From the NCBI GenBank assembly GCA_011109175.1, contig RDEW01000022.1, positions 291,834-355,833 on the forward strand: a DNA stretch of 64,000 bases, in the 5' to 3' direction. This document shows positions 54,345 to 64,000 of the stretch, piece after piece (position 1 is the stretch's first letter; each line of letters starts with the position of its first letter). The notes beneath the pieces are model-generated. The model was not told the DNA's origin. It saw only the letters and a list, made by a program, of their open reading frames with translations, and searched no databases. Source of the DNA: Dicyema japonicum. Taxonomy: Eukaryota; Dicyemida; Rhombozoa; Dicyemidae. A program made the position numbers and the translations under genes.

Positions 54345-55310
54345 TAAGAAAGACACATTTTTAAGTAGACTTTGGTTTGAAACCAACATCCACCCTAACT
54401 TGAAACTTTGGCTTGGAAACTTCTTAAATGGAGACGAGCACAAGTACTTTACAACAACATCAAATCAAGATCTCGCTACTTTCAAATAGAGTCCCTCAAG
54501 GCTCCCCACTGTCATCTCAACTCTCCAGTCTCTACATAAACGATATGCCACAAACCAATAATGAAAACTTTCTAATCCTTTCCTATGCCGACGATATCAT
54601 TTTTGCCTCCTAGGACAGAAGCATTCAATCAGTACCTCAGTCCGCTCAACAGATGCTTGACAAGCTGGAACTATGGATCTCTAAGCAAAACTCGAAATAA
54701 AGTCAATAAAGTCCTCTGTCATGCTGTTTACCACGTACAGAAGACAGCTTTGTGTCGAACCAAAAATCTCAACGAATAACGAGGCTGTTCCTATTAAAAA
54801 AGCACCGATGATTCTGGGAGTCACCTTTGATCAGGGACTTTCCTTTATCGGACATGTTGAGTACAAAGTAACTTCTGCTCTGAAGAAAATGAGATTTTTA
54901 AAAGTGTTCTCAAAACACAATCCTTCCCACGATGACTTATGTAAGTCCTTCGTGGGCAATGGAGAACTCACGATCCTCCTCATTGAAACTATCCGCAATC
55001 GAGGAGACTGCATTAAAGTTGATTGGACTAGAACACAAGATCCAACCTATTGAAAATCTAATTGGATTACAATAAAATTCTTAAAGGCGACCAGTCTACC
55101 GAACTGCCCCCTGTTTCATATACTATCGAAATATCTACAAACATGTGTAAAGTTTGAGCCGATGCCATGTCCAATGAGAAAAGCTGTACAGGATTCTCGA
55201 CCCTGCCGGACAAGTCCTCTCCATTGTCTTCCTGGGATCACTTAGTTAGTTGAGAATTTTTACTTCTTTCTCTTTGACCCAGTGATCCTGGGGGGTAATA
55301 AATAAATTTC
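54345..55310 (+). pseudogene. CR1/L2-like LINE 3' half with best-preserved 3' stem-loop
   Basis: It begins at KDTFLSRLWFETNIHPNLKL, then RVPQGSPLSSQLSSLYINDM (motif B), FLILSYADDIIFAS (54570-54613), KAPMILGVTFDQGLSFIGHV (54802-54860) and ALKKMRFLKVFSKHNP. The 3' end is GGATCACT (55235-55242) pairing with AGTGATCC (55281-55288), then TGGGGGGTAATAAATAAAT. It is the source family of the 107-bp insertion at 13879-13985. 5'-truncated, a few stops. Confidence 0.8.
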
Positions 55311-55314
55311 AAAT

Positions 55315-56290
55315 ATTGGGCTACATCGTGTTTTTGAAAGTAAAAACTCAATACTCCGATGTGTTCCCAATGATGGATTGTGGAGGTCCCCAGTCTAAAG
55401 TTGAAGACGAAATCTACGTCTTTTTTGGAAATAAAATATTCAATCTACTTAATGAAAAGATTAGGGATTCGCCCTTTATAAAAATCCTGAGACTGCGAGT
55501 CGAGTACTTGGTGGATGTTGTTGAATGGTTGACACCTCTTTAATAACTAATAATACCTATGTCTTTATCGAACTCTCATTCTGTGGAGGCTTCGATGAAC
55601 TGAAGAGACGTGCTATGGGGAAAGTTACATGAAGAAAACTTGTAGAACGGATAGTGAAGAGCACAGGACAAGCGGAACCCTAAGTATTCATATGCTCATG
55701 GGTAACATGGGAGTGCATTTAACTAACTATCTTTGGCATGTTTCAAGGGTACACTGATCACATGTGTTATTTTTAATGACCTCGACATTAATAATACTCA
55801 GATGTATATCATACAAGTTGTGATTATATTTAGTATTTCAATATTTTGATCCCCAAATAGCTTACATAGTGATTTAATGAGTTAAAGTAGGTTTACAGTT
55901 TATCACAAATTATACTATTTCTTGTTGATTGGGGGGAATTTATCTGATAAGCTTGAGCTCTTCTGTTTTGGGCTCTCAAATAACAAATCGGAAATCTGCA
56001 GTCTCACGAACTCTGATTACCTGAATCGGGGATCTGACTGCTAGTAAATGAGTAATACAGAGTACAGTTATTGTCGGCGATTTTTTTGTTGACAGAATGC
56101 TTCACTATAATGTTAGAGATCACCAAATACATGGGGTGACTTCTATTTGGCACGTGGACAGTCCAACTAAAAATAAACAACTGCACAACATGATTTCTCC
56201 CTTTTCTTGCGGCCTGCGAGATGCTGAGCTCGCATTTTTGCGAGTTGGGCGGTCCTCAAGTTATCAAACCCCTTTAATATTTGTCTAAAT
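55315..56290. other. Spacer with one unrecognised frame and duplicate copy 2
   Basis: A plus frame at 55316-55543 (IFNLLNEKIRDSPFIKILRL) has no known motif. 55735-55850 is the second copy of the duplicated segment. The remainder is AT-rich without features. Confidence 0.35.
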
Positions 56291-56299
56291 CTAACCACT

Positions 56300-56860
56300 C
56301 CTTCATTATGAATATTTCATCATTGGAAAGGCAACCTTCATAATATTTCACGTCACGTGCTCGTTCAGAGACTTCCGTTTTTCCATGTTGTCATCAATCT
56401 GATCAATGTTTGCCAAATCATCCTGGGTTTCCATTCCAGAGGTCTTTTCTATCTCCACTTGGTCTCCAATGCAACCAAATTTTGGCCTATCATTCTGGAT
56501 TTCCTCAAACGAGATCTCTTCTTAAGCCACGTGGTCTGCAGTCAAAGCGAATTTGAGACAGTCATTCTGCATTTCCTCAATAGAGATCTCTTCTTTCGTC
56601 ACGTCGAAATCAATCTGGGCAAATCGTGTCCACTCATTTTGGTTTTTCTTGCATATATCCTCATTTTTCACGTGGTCTTCAGTCTGGGTACCTTTTAGTG
56701 AGTCATCCTGGATAGGGAGATCTGTCGGAGACTGTACAAAATGTCTAAAACATATAACCTGCATTATATTTGCCATCTCGACATTTTCGATCCCATCATT
56801 CTGTGAGGACTCTTCATGGATAGGTTCTATCCTGAACAACCAGTCGAAATGACGAATCAA
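56300..56860 (-). CDS. Acidic protein fragment with EE-x-QND repeats
   Basis: Minus frame 56522-56860 (MIRHFDWLFRIEPIHEESSQ) contains repeated acidic units: SQNDGIENVEMANI, DVTKEEISIEEMQNDCLKF and, beyond a TAA at 56522, EEISFEEIQNDRPKF and MEDDLANI-like wording down to about 56370. The DNA of two units is nearly identical (GAGATCTCTTCTT...CACGT). A 27-nt intron-like segment (GTTATATG...TACAG) lies at about 56725-56751. The frame follows the LRR gene on the same strand by 40 bp, but I could not splice the two together. Unknown function; the stop inside the repeat suggests decay or a real end. Confidence 0.4.
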
Positions 56861-56900
56861 AACTTGCTTAGTTTGGAATGTTTGGAGATTCCTACAATTC

Positions 56901-59675
56901 TCAAATAATGAACTCTGTCACGTGACTAACAAACGAATGAATTTTGTGGTAAAAATCATTCGAAATGGAGTGATTTTCCATAGTATATGAATACTGGAGG
57001 TCGGTAATCAAATTATTCAGTGAAAGCGGGAAATTGCATCTTCCGTTGGCAAAAATATCGCCAATGGGGTTATTTTGAATGTTCAAGGTCGTAAGGGACA
57101 CCAAATTGCTAATTTCAGGAAGTTCCGTGATACTGCTAGTTAACTATCAATGTACCAATTTCCCGACAAGTCTAGAAATGTTAGATGCGGCAGAAAATAG
57201 CTCCTGAGACTATTCATATCAGAAATGTTGTTATTGGAGAGGTCCATGTGGACTAGTAAGGGAAAGAGAGACAAGTTGGGCAACTAGGGGTACCATAATT
57301 ATGATACTGATTGCAAATAATTATCCCCGATTTTAAGGGATGTGAGATATTTGTTTGGAGATTTGTCCATTTTGCGGATAAAGTTGTTTGAAAGGTCGAT
57401 GGCGGTCAAAAATGGGAGATTCTCTAATCCAGCGCAAGAAATGAGACGACAATGACGACATTCCAAGAACATCAGACTCATCAGTGATTGGGGAAGCTCT
57501 GAAAACTGATAAAGCCAGCAAACCCAGGTAGTCGATATTATTAAACGACACGTTCAAATAAGTCAGGGTACTACAATTATTCATGGTTGGGAGTCGTCCA
57601 AGTTTGTTATTGGATACGTCCACGTGGGTGAGGTTTGGCAAGTTGGAAATATCACAGACGGACAGTGAATTGCCCTAATAATACTCCAAACCATCGAAAC
57701 TCTCAAATTTATGCTCTTAATGAGAGGACAACATCCAGATAGGTCGGGAAATGAGGAGATGCTGCAGTTTGTGAAGGAAAGGTTTGTGAGGCTGTGAAAT
57801 CGACACACGTTCTGTATGCTGTTGACATCCGGACGGTTATCAACGTTAATCTATGCATTTTGTCACAAAAAACTGATTCTAAGTCTCCAAAATCATTGAT
57901 TCTAGCAGAATGGAAGAGATCCTCAACATCGAGGCAATTAGAGTACTCGACAGCCTCATTTGGCTGAAATCTATGTTTTCTAATGGCCGTTCTTTTGGGA
58001 GTAAAAGGCTCGTCGAATCCATCCCTTAAATGACTAATATTAAAACCTTAAACCTTCCCTCAAAGAAGACATATTATCCAGTAGATCATCAAATTTGGAG
58101 ATTTGATCCTCCAAGTTTGAACCATCGAGGCATATCACGTTCAAGACAATCACATTTTTGTCCTCATTTATTGATCCGGCATTTTTCACCCACTGGGTTT
58201 CCTCTTGAGGTTCCACGAATTCCGTTGACTGGTAATCTGTGGGAGGCCGGAATTCATTAGGATCCTCAGTGTAGATTTCAGCCTTAGGTGATTGTAGTTC
58301 ACCATGGCTCGTCTGTAAGTTAGTGAGGTCCACGGATCGGTCAATTTCAGCATTAGCCAGCGATTGATGATCTTCTGCCTTTGTTTCTAAGCGAGCAAAT
58401 TGTTCGAATCGTTCGACTTTGTCATCTTTAAGTGATCCTTGCTGTTCCGACTTTTGGAGGTTTTTTTCAGCATCAAAAATGATTTTGTTATTCGACGTGT
58501 GAGGCTCCTCCAGGGTTTTTAGTTCCTCTGAATTCTCGTCGTTACGGATATTTCCGTTTTTCAACGACTCTGGGTTTTTTGATCCTCCAAAATATTTTCG
58601 TTTGCTGCCTGAATTCCTTTTAGGATCAGTCACGTGCTGGAAAATTAACTTATTCTTTAATAATTTGTGGTTTAACTCCACCAGCCCTTTCGATGGCTCA
58701 CTCGTCTTGGTCCCCAATCGTAAAATTTCCCTACGATTGAGTAAGAGTGCTGTACTGTTCGTTTTCCACATTGAACTGCTTGATTGTGGCCCTAGACTCG
58801 GTCAGTTTGTCTGCTTTCTGTTGATTTGTTCCTGTTTTTATCAGTTTCTTTAAAAAGTTGAAAATGGTTCGAGCCGCCTTGTATCTTTTTTGGATCCCGA
58901 CGAGCTCGATTTCTTTAATTTCAGCCATTTTCTCGTAGAATCAAAATTCTTACCTGTTTGGCTGAGGAGACTCTGTCATGGATTTCAGCAGCATAAATTT
59001 TCCGTACCCTTAAATGTGAGCGGCTCAGAACCTGTGCATTCTGTAAAATGACTGAATCTTGGTGGCAGCTGAGATCCTTCCTTTGTTCAATTAAGTCCAC
59101 CATGGAGTTATAATCCGACAAGACATCACACTGCCGAATAGTAAAGTCTCTCTGACTGTTCATGAAATTAGAATTACGTCAAAGTTGATTTTTTCTGCTT
59201 CGAGAATTCTCAGACGTTCCTGTAATTCCAAATTTGCTGCAGCTTTCTCACTCTGCCAATCAATCGAAATCGTACAATCAAAGTTGTCTCCCAATTTTCC
59301 AGATCTTCTTTCATTTTGGAGTTCAATATGAATTTTGGTTCTGTCGTTATATTCCCATCTTCCAAGTCACATAGTTCGCTCAGTTGTTTGGTTCCCCCAC
59401 CATGGAGATCCAGAGCATCATCGTCTTCGATATCTTTGTAAGTTAAGCGATAACCTAAAATAATATTTTCAATGTCGAATTTAACGTCATCCGGAAAGAT
59501 TGAAATCTGCAGAAAAGTTAAAATATTTATACGTGATTTTTTGGCTTAGATAATTGTTGGAGAAATAGGCCACAGTCTTCAAAAACGTCATGGCAGGCTG
59601 AAAGTTTATTATCAATCCACGTGGACATATTTGAAGAGCCAACGAAGCTTTCAAATTCACCGAGATCACTCCCAT
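56901..59675 (-). CDS. Coiled-coil plus leucine-rich-repeat protein, 825 residues, 12 micro-introns
   Basis: From ATG 59675 (MGVISVNLKASLALQICPRG) to TGA 56901, removal of introns of 29, 26, 23, 26, 22, 25, 22, 26, 26, 25, 24 and 23 nt leaves 2478 nt = 826 codons without a stop. Introns 1 and 2 enclose a 12-nt exon (PKNH). Domains: N-terminal part unknown (GYRLTYKDIEDDDALDLHGG); a coiled coil (NLELQERLRILEAEKINFDR, then KMAEIKEIELVGIQKRYKAA); a long acidic, Ser/Asn/Glu-rich linker (58100-58650); then about nine leucine-rich repeats (VCRFHSLTNLSFTNCSISSF, LTHVDVSNNKLGRLP, LTYLNVSFNNIDYL, LTAIDLSNNFIRKMD, LVHMDLSNNNISDMN, LTFLDLSGNCITELP, LTTLNIQNNPIGD). LRR proteins of this layout are often ciliary or centrosomal scaffolds, but no orthologue was recognised. 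Further 5' exons above 59675 are possible (MLVEKTAYIFSYQTQPLPNN at 59790-59880). Confidence 0.75.
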
Positions 59676-59679
59676 ATCG

Positions 59680-60070
59680 TTACTATGGAAACAATAATTT
59701 TTTAAGTCGAATGAATTGCTGGTTTTAGAATTTGGACGGAAATACAATATTTAGAGACAATTCGGTAATATCTTACGTGGGTGTTCTCCCATTGCGACTA
59801 CCAAGAGAATCAATTGGTAGTTGTTTGGCAAAGGTTGGGTTTGATAGCTAAAAATGTAGGCAGTTTTTTCGACGAGCATGTGACCCACATGAAAATCAAC
59901 TGATCTCTGGTAGGGTTTTTGGTGTTACTCGCCTGTAACCACCAGTTTCCTTCACGAGATTGGAGTGGGAGTAAATAATCTTATGAAGGCATCGATATCA
60001 GCATATTGAGTTTGCGTAATCGATGTGTGGAGAACTATTCTAAGTATATATTGGATGGCATATAAGAATC
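59680..60070. other. Divergent intergenic region, possibly with a 5' exon of the LRR gene
   Basis: This lies between the minus-strand LRR gene and the plus-strand PDZ gene and would carry both promoters. A minus frame around 59790-59880 is open and protein-like but its splice to the start at 59675 is not resolved. Confidence 0.4.
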
Positions 60071-60076
60071 ATATTT

Positions 60077-60861
60077 ATGCGCAATAACGTGTCCTCCGTG
60101 GAAATTGATGGAAAAGTAGTGAGGAATGTGATATTTCACAAAACTGGGGGGAACAAATTAGGGCTAAGGATTGGACTGGAGGAATATAATGAACGATGGA
60201 GACTCGTAGTCATAGAGGTCAAAGAGAAGAGCTATGCAAAGCAGGAAGCAGGCTTAGAAGTGGGTATTAGTGAAATATCCATGTAGGGGATGAAATTATG
60301 TGGTTTAATGGAGTCAATTTCAGGGAGATGAGTAAACAGCAAATCACAAGTGAAGTCAGCATGTTGATGGATGCCGATACTATAAAACTGATTGTTGCCA
60401 AACAGGAGCACTTGAAGAGATCTCTTCCTAATATTGAGGACATCGAATGTGTTCAATCAACCTTGTATCCCCCACAATTTATTCCTCCATTCATGAACGT
60501 GCCAGCAGGACCTGGCCAAATGTTGAGTCGTCACGTGCTAGGGTCAGCTTATTATGGAAAGATATATCTATCCCTGAGTCACAATACTCTAAGGAATCTA
60601 ACTGTGACTGTGGGAGAGCTAAACTTGATGGGAGAATGCAAGAAAGTCGTCGTCAATTTGAGTTTGCTGGACAAAAATGTCACAATTGAGAGAAAGGTGG
60701 CTAACATCGAGCAAACAGTCACATTTAGGGCTCAGTGTGGCTACAATTATCTCAGAGTACGATTTGTCCGTATTTTAGATATGTGTAGCAAAGAGTGGAC
60801 ACTCCAGACAAGTCATTGGATGCTCATTAATATCTCTAGAAAGGCTAAACCTAGACCGTAG
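60077..60861 (+). CDS. PDZ-domain protein with C2-like C-terminal part, 253 residues
   Basis: ATG 60077 (MRNNVSSVEIDGKVVRNVIF), one intron at 60264-60286 (23 nt), TAG ends at 60861. Spliced length 762 nt = 254 codons. Residues about 15-95 form a PDZ domain: KTGGNKLGLRIG is the carboxylate-binding loop region, followed by LVVIEVKEKSYAKQEAGLEV and, across the intron, GDEIMWFNGVNFREMSKQQI and VSMLMDADTIKLIVAK. The C-terminal half (GKIYLSLSHNTLRNLTVTVG, ELNLMGECKKVVVNLSLLDK, VTFRAQCGYNYLRVRFV) looks like a beta-sandwich of the C2 kind without obvious calcium-binding aspartates. The order PDZ then C2 recalls active-zone proteins such as RIM, but similarity is too weak to name it. Confidence 0.75.
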
Positions 60862-60864
60862 CCC

Positions 60865-61695
60865 AGGGGGATGGTTTTATTTATATCCCAAATCAGTGGT
60901 TAAAAATATATGCCTGTACGTCCAACTAAATTCATGTGATATTTAAATTTTCATATAATCGTCTCTTTTTTGTAAGTATGCTTGGGGATAAGTCCTTGAT
61001 TTTTATAATCTTATGGAGGCGATCCGATTTGAAATACTTAGTAGGCAAATAGGTGGGATCTTTTATTAGTTATATAAGACATAGCTCTTCGGGACGAGGA
61101 TTGACCCACATCGAGGTCCATGGGTCAAACGGAAAATGGACATCCCATCTGACCGTTTTCCATCATTCCTACATAGGCCGACAGGTTCTAGCAGAGACTG
61201 ATAACTGGCTGCATCCACAGGCCGCCTGACAACCTCGTTTAGGGCCTTCCGTCTGGGAGACTTCCAACAGTCCTCCTACAGGCGAGTGATTATAGACCAA
61301 AGCCGTCGATCTGGTCACCGTATTGGCACGGATGTGGAACACAAATCTGACTAGAAGACTGAATGAGACTCCAATTCTGAAAAACGTTGTCACTGCTCTG
61401 TTTGGGATGGCGTTGAGCCAGGCCCTCTCAGGAGAAGCCCCAGACAACAGGCAAGCATAGCGGTGTTGGTTCGAGAATTTTAAGAGATTTTATAACAACT
61501 CCCGGAAAGCAACATAATCCAGACTACACTCAGAATCTCATGATGGAGGGAGGAACTAATGAAGACGGTTTCAAGTATCCTGTACGTGGCTGATGTTCAG
61601 GCCTATCGAGAATTCGGGAAGTGAGTGTAAAATTCCCCTGACAAACGTATTGGAAGTTATTAGAGATTAAAATGGGCAATTAGAGATTAAAAATT
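60865..61695. other. No gene recognised
   Basis: A minus frame of 92 residues at 61169-61447 lies in a GC-richer stretch and overlaps plus frames of similar quality; no motif is visible. A decayed repeat is likely. Confidence 0.3.
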
Positions 61696-61699
61696 AAGT

Positions 61700-62965
61700 T
61701 CTCTGTACAATAGACTGCTCCTCGGGGGAATATTGAGGTTTGTTGGTAGAGTAGAAATAATCGATCGAACGTTTGTTACTTCCACCATTGCATTTTATGG
61801 ATCCAAGGGAGGAAGAGATGTCGTTACTAAGGGAAAGCATGTCGCTTATAAAGAGGTTGAAAAGAATGGGTGATAGAGGGGATCCTTGGGGAACTCTATT
61901 CGGCAGAAATTTGGTGACAGAAAATATGAAATAGGAAGCTAAATTTTCAAGAGCTCTTCGTCCGTTGAGGAAGTTAAATTTTCAAGTTGTTTGGAATGTT
62001 AGAGCCATAATCTTCCGGTGAGCAGTTTCCTCGGTATCGAGTCAAAAGCTTTCTGTATGTCAATGGAACACATCATGGTCTTTTGATGCCGAGGTTTGCA
62101 TTGTAGGCTTTCCTTGATGAATTTCGTCAAGCAAGTAAGGTGGGTAGTTGTGGAGCGAGCTTACTTAAATCCACATTGGAAGGATACGTCTGGGAGGTAA
62201 GGTTTAATTTGATCAAGAATGAGTTCTAGGATTTTGGAGGTAGCACATAGGAGGGATATTGGTCTGTACGAAGCTGGTGAGTCCTTCGGCCGTCCAGGTT
62301 TTAAGATAGGTCGAATATGTGATAATTTTCATAAAGTAGGAATGTAATTTTTACATTATGGAGAAGTTGTAAATTCTGGTCAAGGCCAAGATGGTTTAGG
62401 GGCCTATCTTCTTAATTACTATAGAAAGGATTCCATCTGGAACACTTGCGTAAGGTGATTTCTGGTTTTGAATAGCCTTCCGCACGACGTCCATTGAAAG
62501 ATTGTTCATGGTTGCGTCGCGTATTGGTTTTATTGAAGATGTGGGAGGTGGCTCAATTTTCTGGTGAGAGATGAAGCTCACGGAGGAATAAACTTTCATG
62601 ATCTTGTTTAAAAAGTTCTTGTTCTCTAGGTCTTCGCAAGAAGGCGGTCTCATAAAGTTGGTAAAGTCCCGAAGAGTATTCCACATCCTTGTAAGGAAGG
62701 ATTGTTTGTTTAGGGTGTACATGAGTTATTCTTTCCTGTTTCATCTTTCTGATCTCTCTCCAAAGCTCGGATCCTCGCCCTGGTTTCCCAAGATTGATTC
62801 TGTAGGCTTTTTAGGCAATTTCTTACCGCCTTTAATTTGCTAGGCTGGTTGTGTTTGAGAGATCTATGATCAAAGAAATGATATCCATTATACGTTTTTC
62901 CTTTTTTTCTACGATGCTCTTCTTTTAGTAACTTAAAGAAATGTGGATTTATTTTGATATTCAAA
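61700..62965 (-). pseudogene. CR1/L2-like LINE, linker and RT up to motif B
   Basis: On the minus strand: linker 62553-62964 (NKQSFLTRMWNTLRDFTNFM), MNNLSMDVVRKAIQNQKSPY and VPDGILSIVIKKIGP, then in other frames HIRPILKPGRPKDSPASYRP, ISLLCATSKILELILDQIK, ARSTTTHLTCLTKFIKESL, MCSIDIQKAFDSIPRKLLTG (motif A, near 62040-62090) and VPQGSPLSPILFNLFISDML (motif B, 61830-61890). The catalytic YADD is not present. Many shifts but a typical order. Interposed within the gene-rich right end. Confidence 0.75.
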
Positions 62966-62969
62966 AGGA

Positions 62970-63560
62970 TTTACGTCTTTTACCGCTGAGCGAAAGAAAT
63001 GATCTGATTCGATGCCGCAAAGAGTGTCGAACTCAAAGCCGCTATTTTGGGTTGCAGACTGGGAGTTTATTCCCTCTCCTGATAAAACGGTTAATGGATT
63101 AAATCGACGGCTTTGATGTCAACAAATCATGACCTTCAAACCAAAAACATAGTCTTTAATACTAACTTTGAAGGCTTTACTAGATTATCAACAATCGTGT
63201 GATTTCTGGTCTTAACTGAGCAACAACCTCAATATCTTTATGAAAAGAAGTATTCCCTTATCTATATTTAAGTTAAAAACCCCTGGTTCTTTCCAGATAA
63301 CTCTACCTTTCTTTAGAGAGGTAATATGCAAAGGAGAGTTTATGTATCTGATTATATTTCATTTGGTGTCAAAAGCAGTCACTATAACTATCAAACTGAA
63401 GTTTCACCTGGATTTGTCGTAAGAGGCTTATCAACTCACATGGTTATTCGTGTGCTTATATGCTGTTTCTCAATAGTTTCGATTTTCCTTATAATTTAAT
63501 AATGAATTATAGATTGGTTAACCTAATAAAGATAATAATAAATAGTATAATTATATAACA
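62970..63560. other. Spacer, promoter region of the Y-box gene
   Basis: No recognisable gene. The stretch 63500-63560 is AT-rich (TATA-like TATAATTATATAAC at 63546) 15-20 bp before the ATG at 63566, too close to be a classical TATA box for an mRNA with a normal leader. Confidence 0.35.
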
Positions 63561-63565
63561 AAATA

Positions 63566-64000
63566 ATGTTGGGTGATAACTCAGGTTGGTTGTGTTATAA
63601 TAAAGATGTCAAAATAATCAGAGGACGTGTAAAGTGGTTTAGTGTTAACAGAGGATTTGGATTTATAGAAAGGTACCATTGAATGTATATAATAGGGCTG
63701 ACAACAATGAGGATGTGTTTGTTCACGTGGTTATCCTAATAATGAGATGATAGAATAGTATAGGAGAGATTGCACAAAATAATACTCGGAGTCTGGAAGA
63801 TGGGGAACTTGTGCAGTTTGAGTTGAGAAAGAGGAATAAAGGAATCGAGGCATTCAATGTGACTGGACAAAACAAAAAAAAGCTTATTGGTAGTTGTTAT
63901 GCTACTCCCAGGAATGATTCGGTTTTTTTTGTTTTATTATTAGAATTTTGACGGATTAAAGTTTTATCCTCGAAGAAGACGAGACCAAAAGCCTAATTAG
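63566..64000 (+). CDS. YBX: Y-box / cold-shock-domain nucleic-acid-binding protein, 120 residues
   Basis: ATG 63566 (MLGDNSGWLCYNKDVKIIRG), introns 63673-63695 (23 nt), 63727-63753 (27) and 63922-63943 (22), TAG at 63998-64000. Spliced length 363 nt = 121 codons. The cold-shock domain (about residues 19-85) has GRVKWFSVNRGFGFIER (RNP1), EDVFVH (RNP2), then NSIGEIAQNNTRSLEDGELV and FELRKRNKGIEAFNVTGQN, matching animal Y-box proteins almost block for block. The tail FDGLKFYPRRRRDQKPN carries a short basic cluster, as at the start of the basic/aromatic islands of YBX proteins, but the long C-terminal domain is absent. Y-box proteins package mRNA and control translation. The stop coincides with the window edge, so splicing past it cannot be excluded. 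Confidence 0.85.

Noticed and set aside
59160-59200. Frameshift at an A6 run in the LRR gene
   Set aside because: Choosing the acceptor 4 nt further on (26-nt instead of 22-nt intron) restores the frame without any error.
61169-61447. 92-residue minus frame rich in Arg, Ser and Cys
   Set aside because: No motif, similar-quality frames overlap on the other strand, and the region looks like a GC-richer decayed repeat.
1-64000. CRISPR array, bacterial operons, rRNA genes
   Set aside because: No regular spacer-repeat array, no operon-like gene packing, and no rRNA sequence recognised; gene content and introns are eukaryotic.

Overview
The window looks like nuclear DNA of a small metazoan with extremely compact introns; my best guess is a dicyemid mesozoan. 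Every host gene that can be assembled has spliceosomal introns of about 20-31 nt (GT...AG, AT-rich), and five of them (38505-39009, 56901-59675, 60077-60861, 63566-64000 and the transposase at 14116-15634) become uninterrupted, exactly divisible reading frames once these introns are removed. The protein families are animal-like (nicotinic receptor, Y-box cold-shock protein, coatomer epsilon, WDR3). Introns of about this size are known from dicyemids; the assignment is an inference from intron size plus animal genes.

Most of the window (about 1-50 kb, with islands to 63 kb) is a graveyard of nested transposable elements. Non-LTR retrotransposons dominate: (i) a CR1/L2-like group with an endonuclease (EEP) plus reverse transcriptase, whose 5' ends encode a short leader and a viral-type 2A motif; (ii) an RTE-like group; (iii) an R4/NeSL-like element with a restriction-like endonuclease tail; (iv) fragments of other clades. 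Many copies end in a shared 3' stem-loop followed by a short AT tail, and a small non-autonomous family keeps only the 5' leader and that 3' stem-loop. There are also a Helitron remnant, a pogo/Tigger remnant, a hAT/ZBED5-like fragment, and one apparently intact cut-and-paste element of the Ginger type (13798-15777).

The Ginger-like element is the most striking object: 43-bp terminal inverted repeats, a 5-bp target duplication, and a 445-codon DD35E integrase gene with seven introns of 23-29 nt. It sits inside a reverse transcriptase gene and itself carries a 107-bp truncated LINE end with its own 14-bp target duplication.

Host genes are interspersed: coatomer epsilon (5260-6147, -), a nicotinic acetylcholine receptor pseudogene (11540-12952, +), an Arg/Asp-rich protein with 24-residue repeats (29168-30616, -), a 151-residue protein (38505-39009, -), an acidic orphan (46050-46589, +), WDR3 (51676-54110, -), a coiled-coil/LRR protein (56901-59675, -), a PDZ protein (60077-60861, +) and a Y-box protein (63566-64000, +). 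The right 13 kb is the gene-rich part; the left 50 kb is mostly repeats. Products were assigned by reading motifs by eye; no database search was run.
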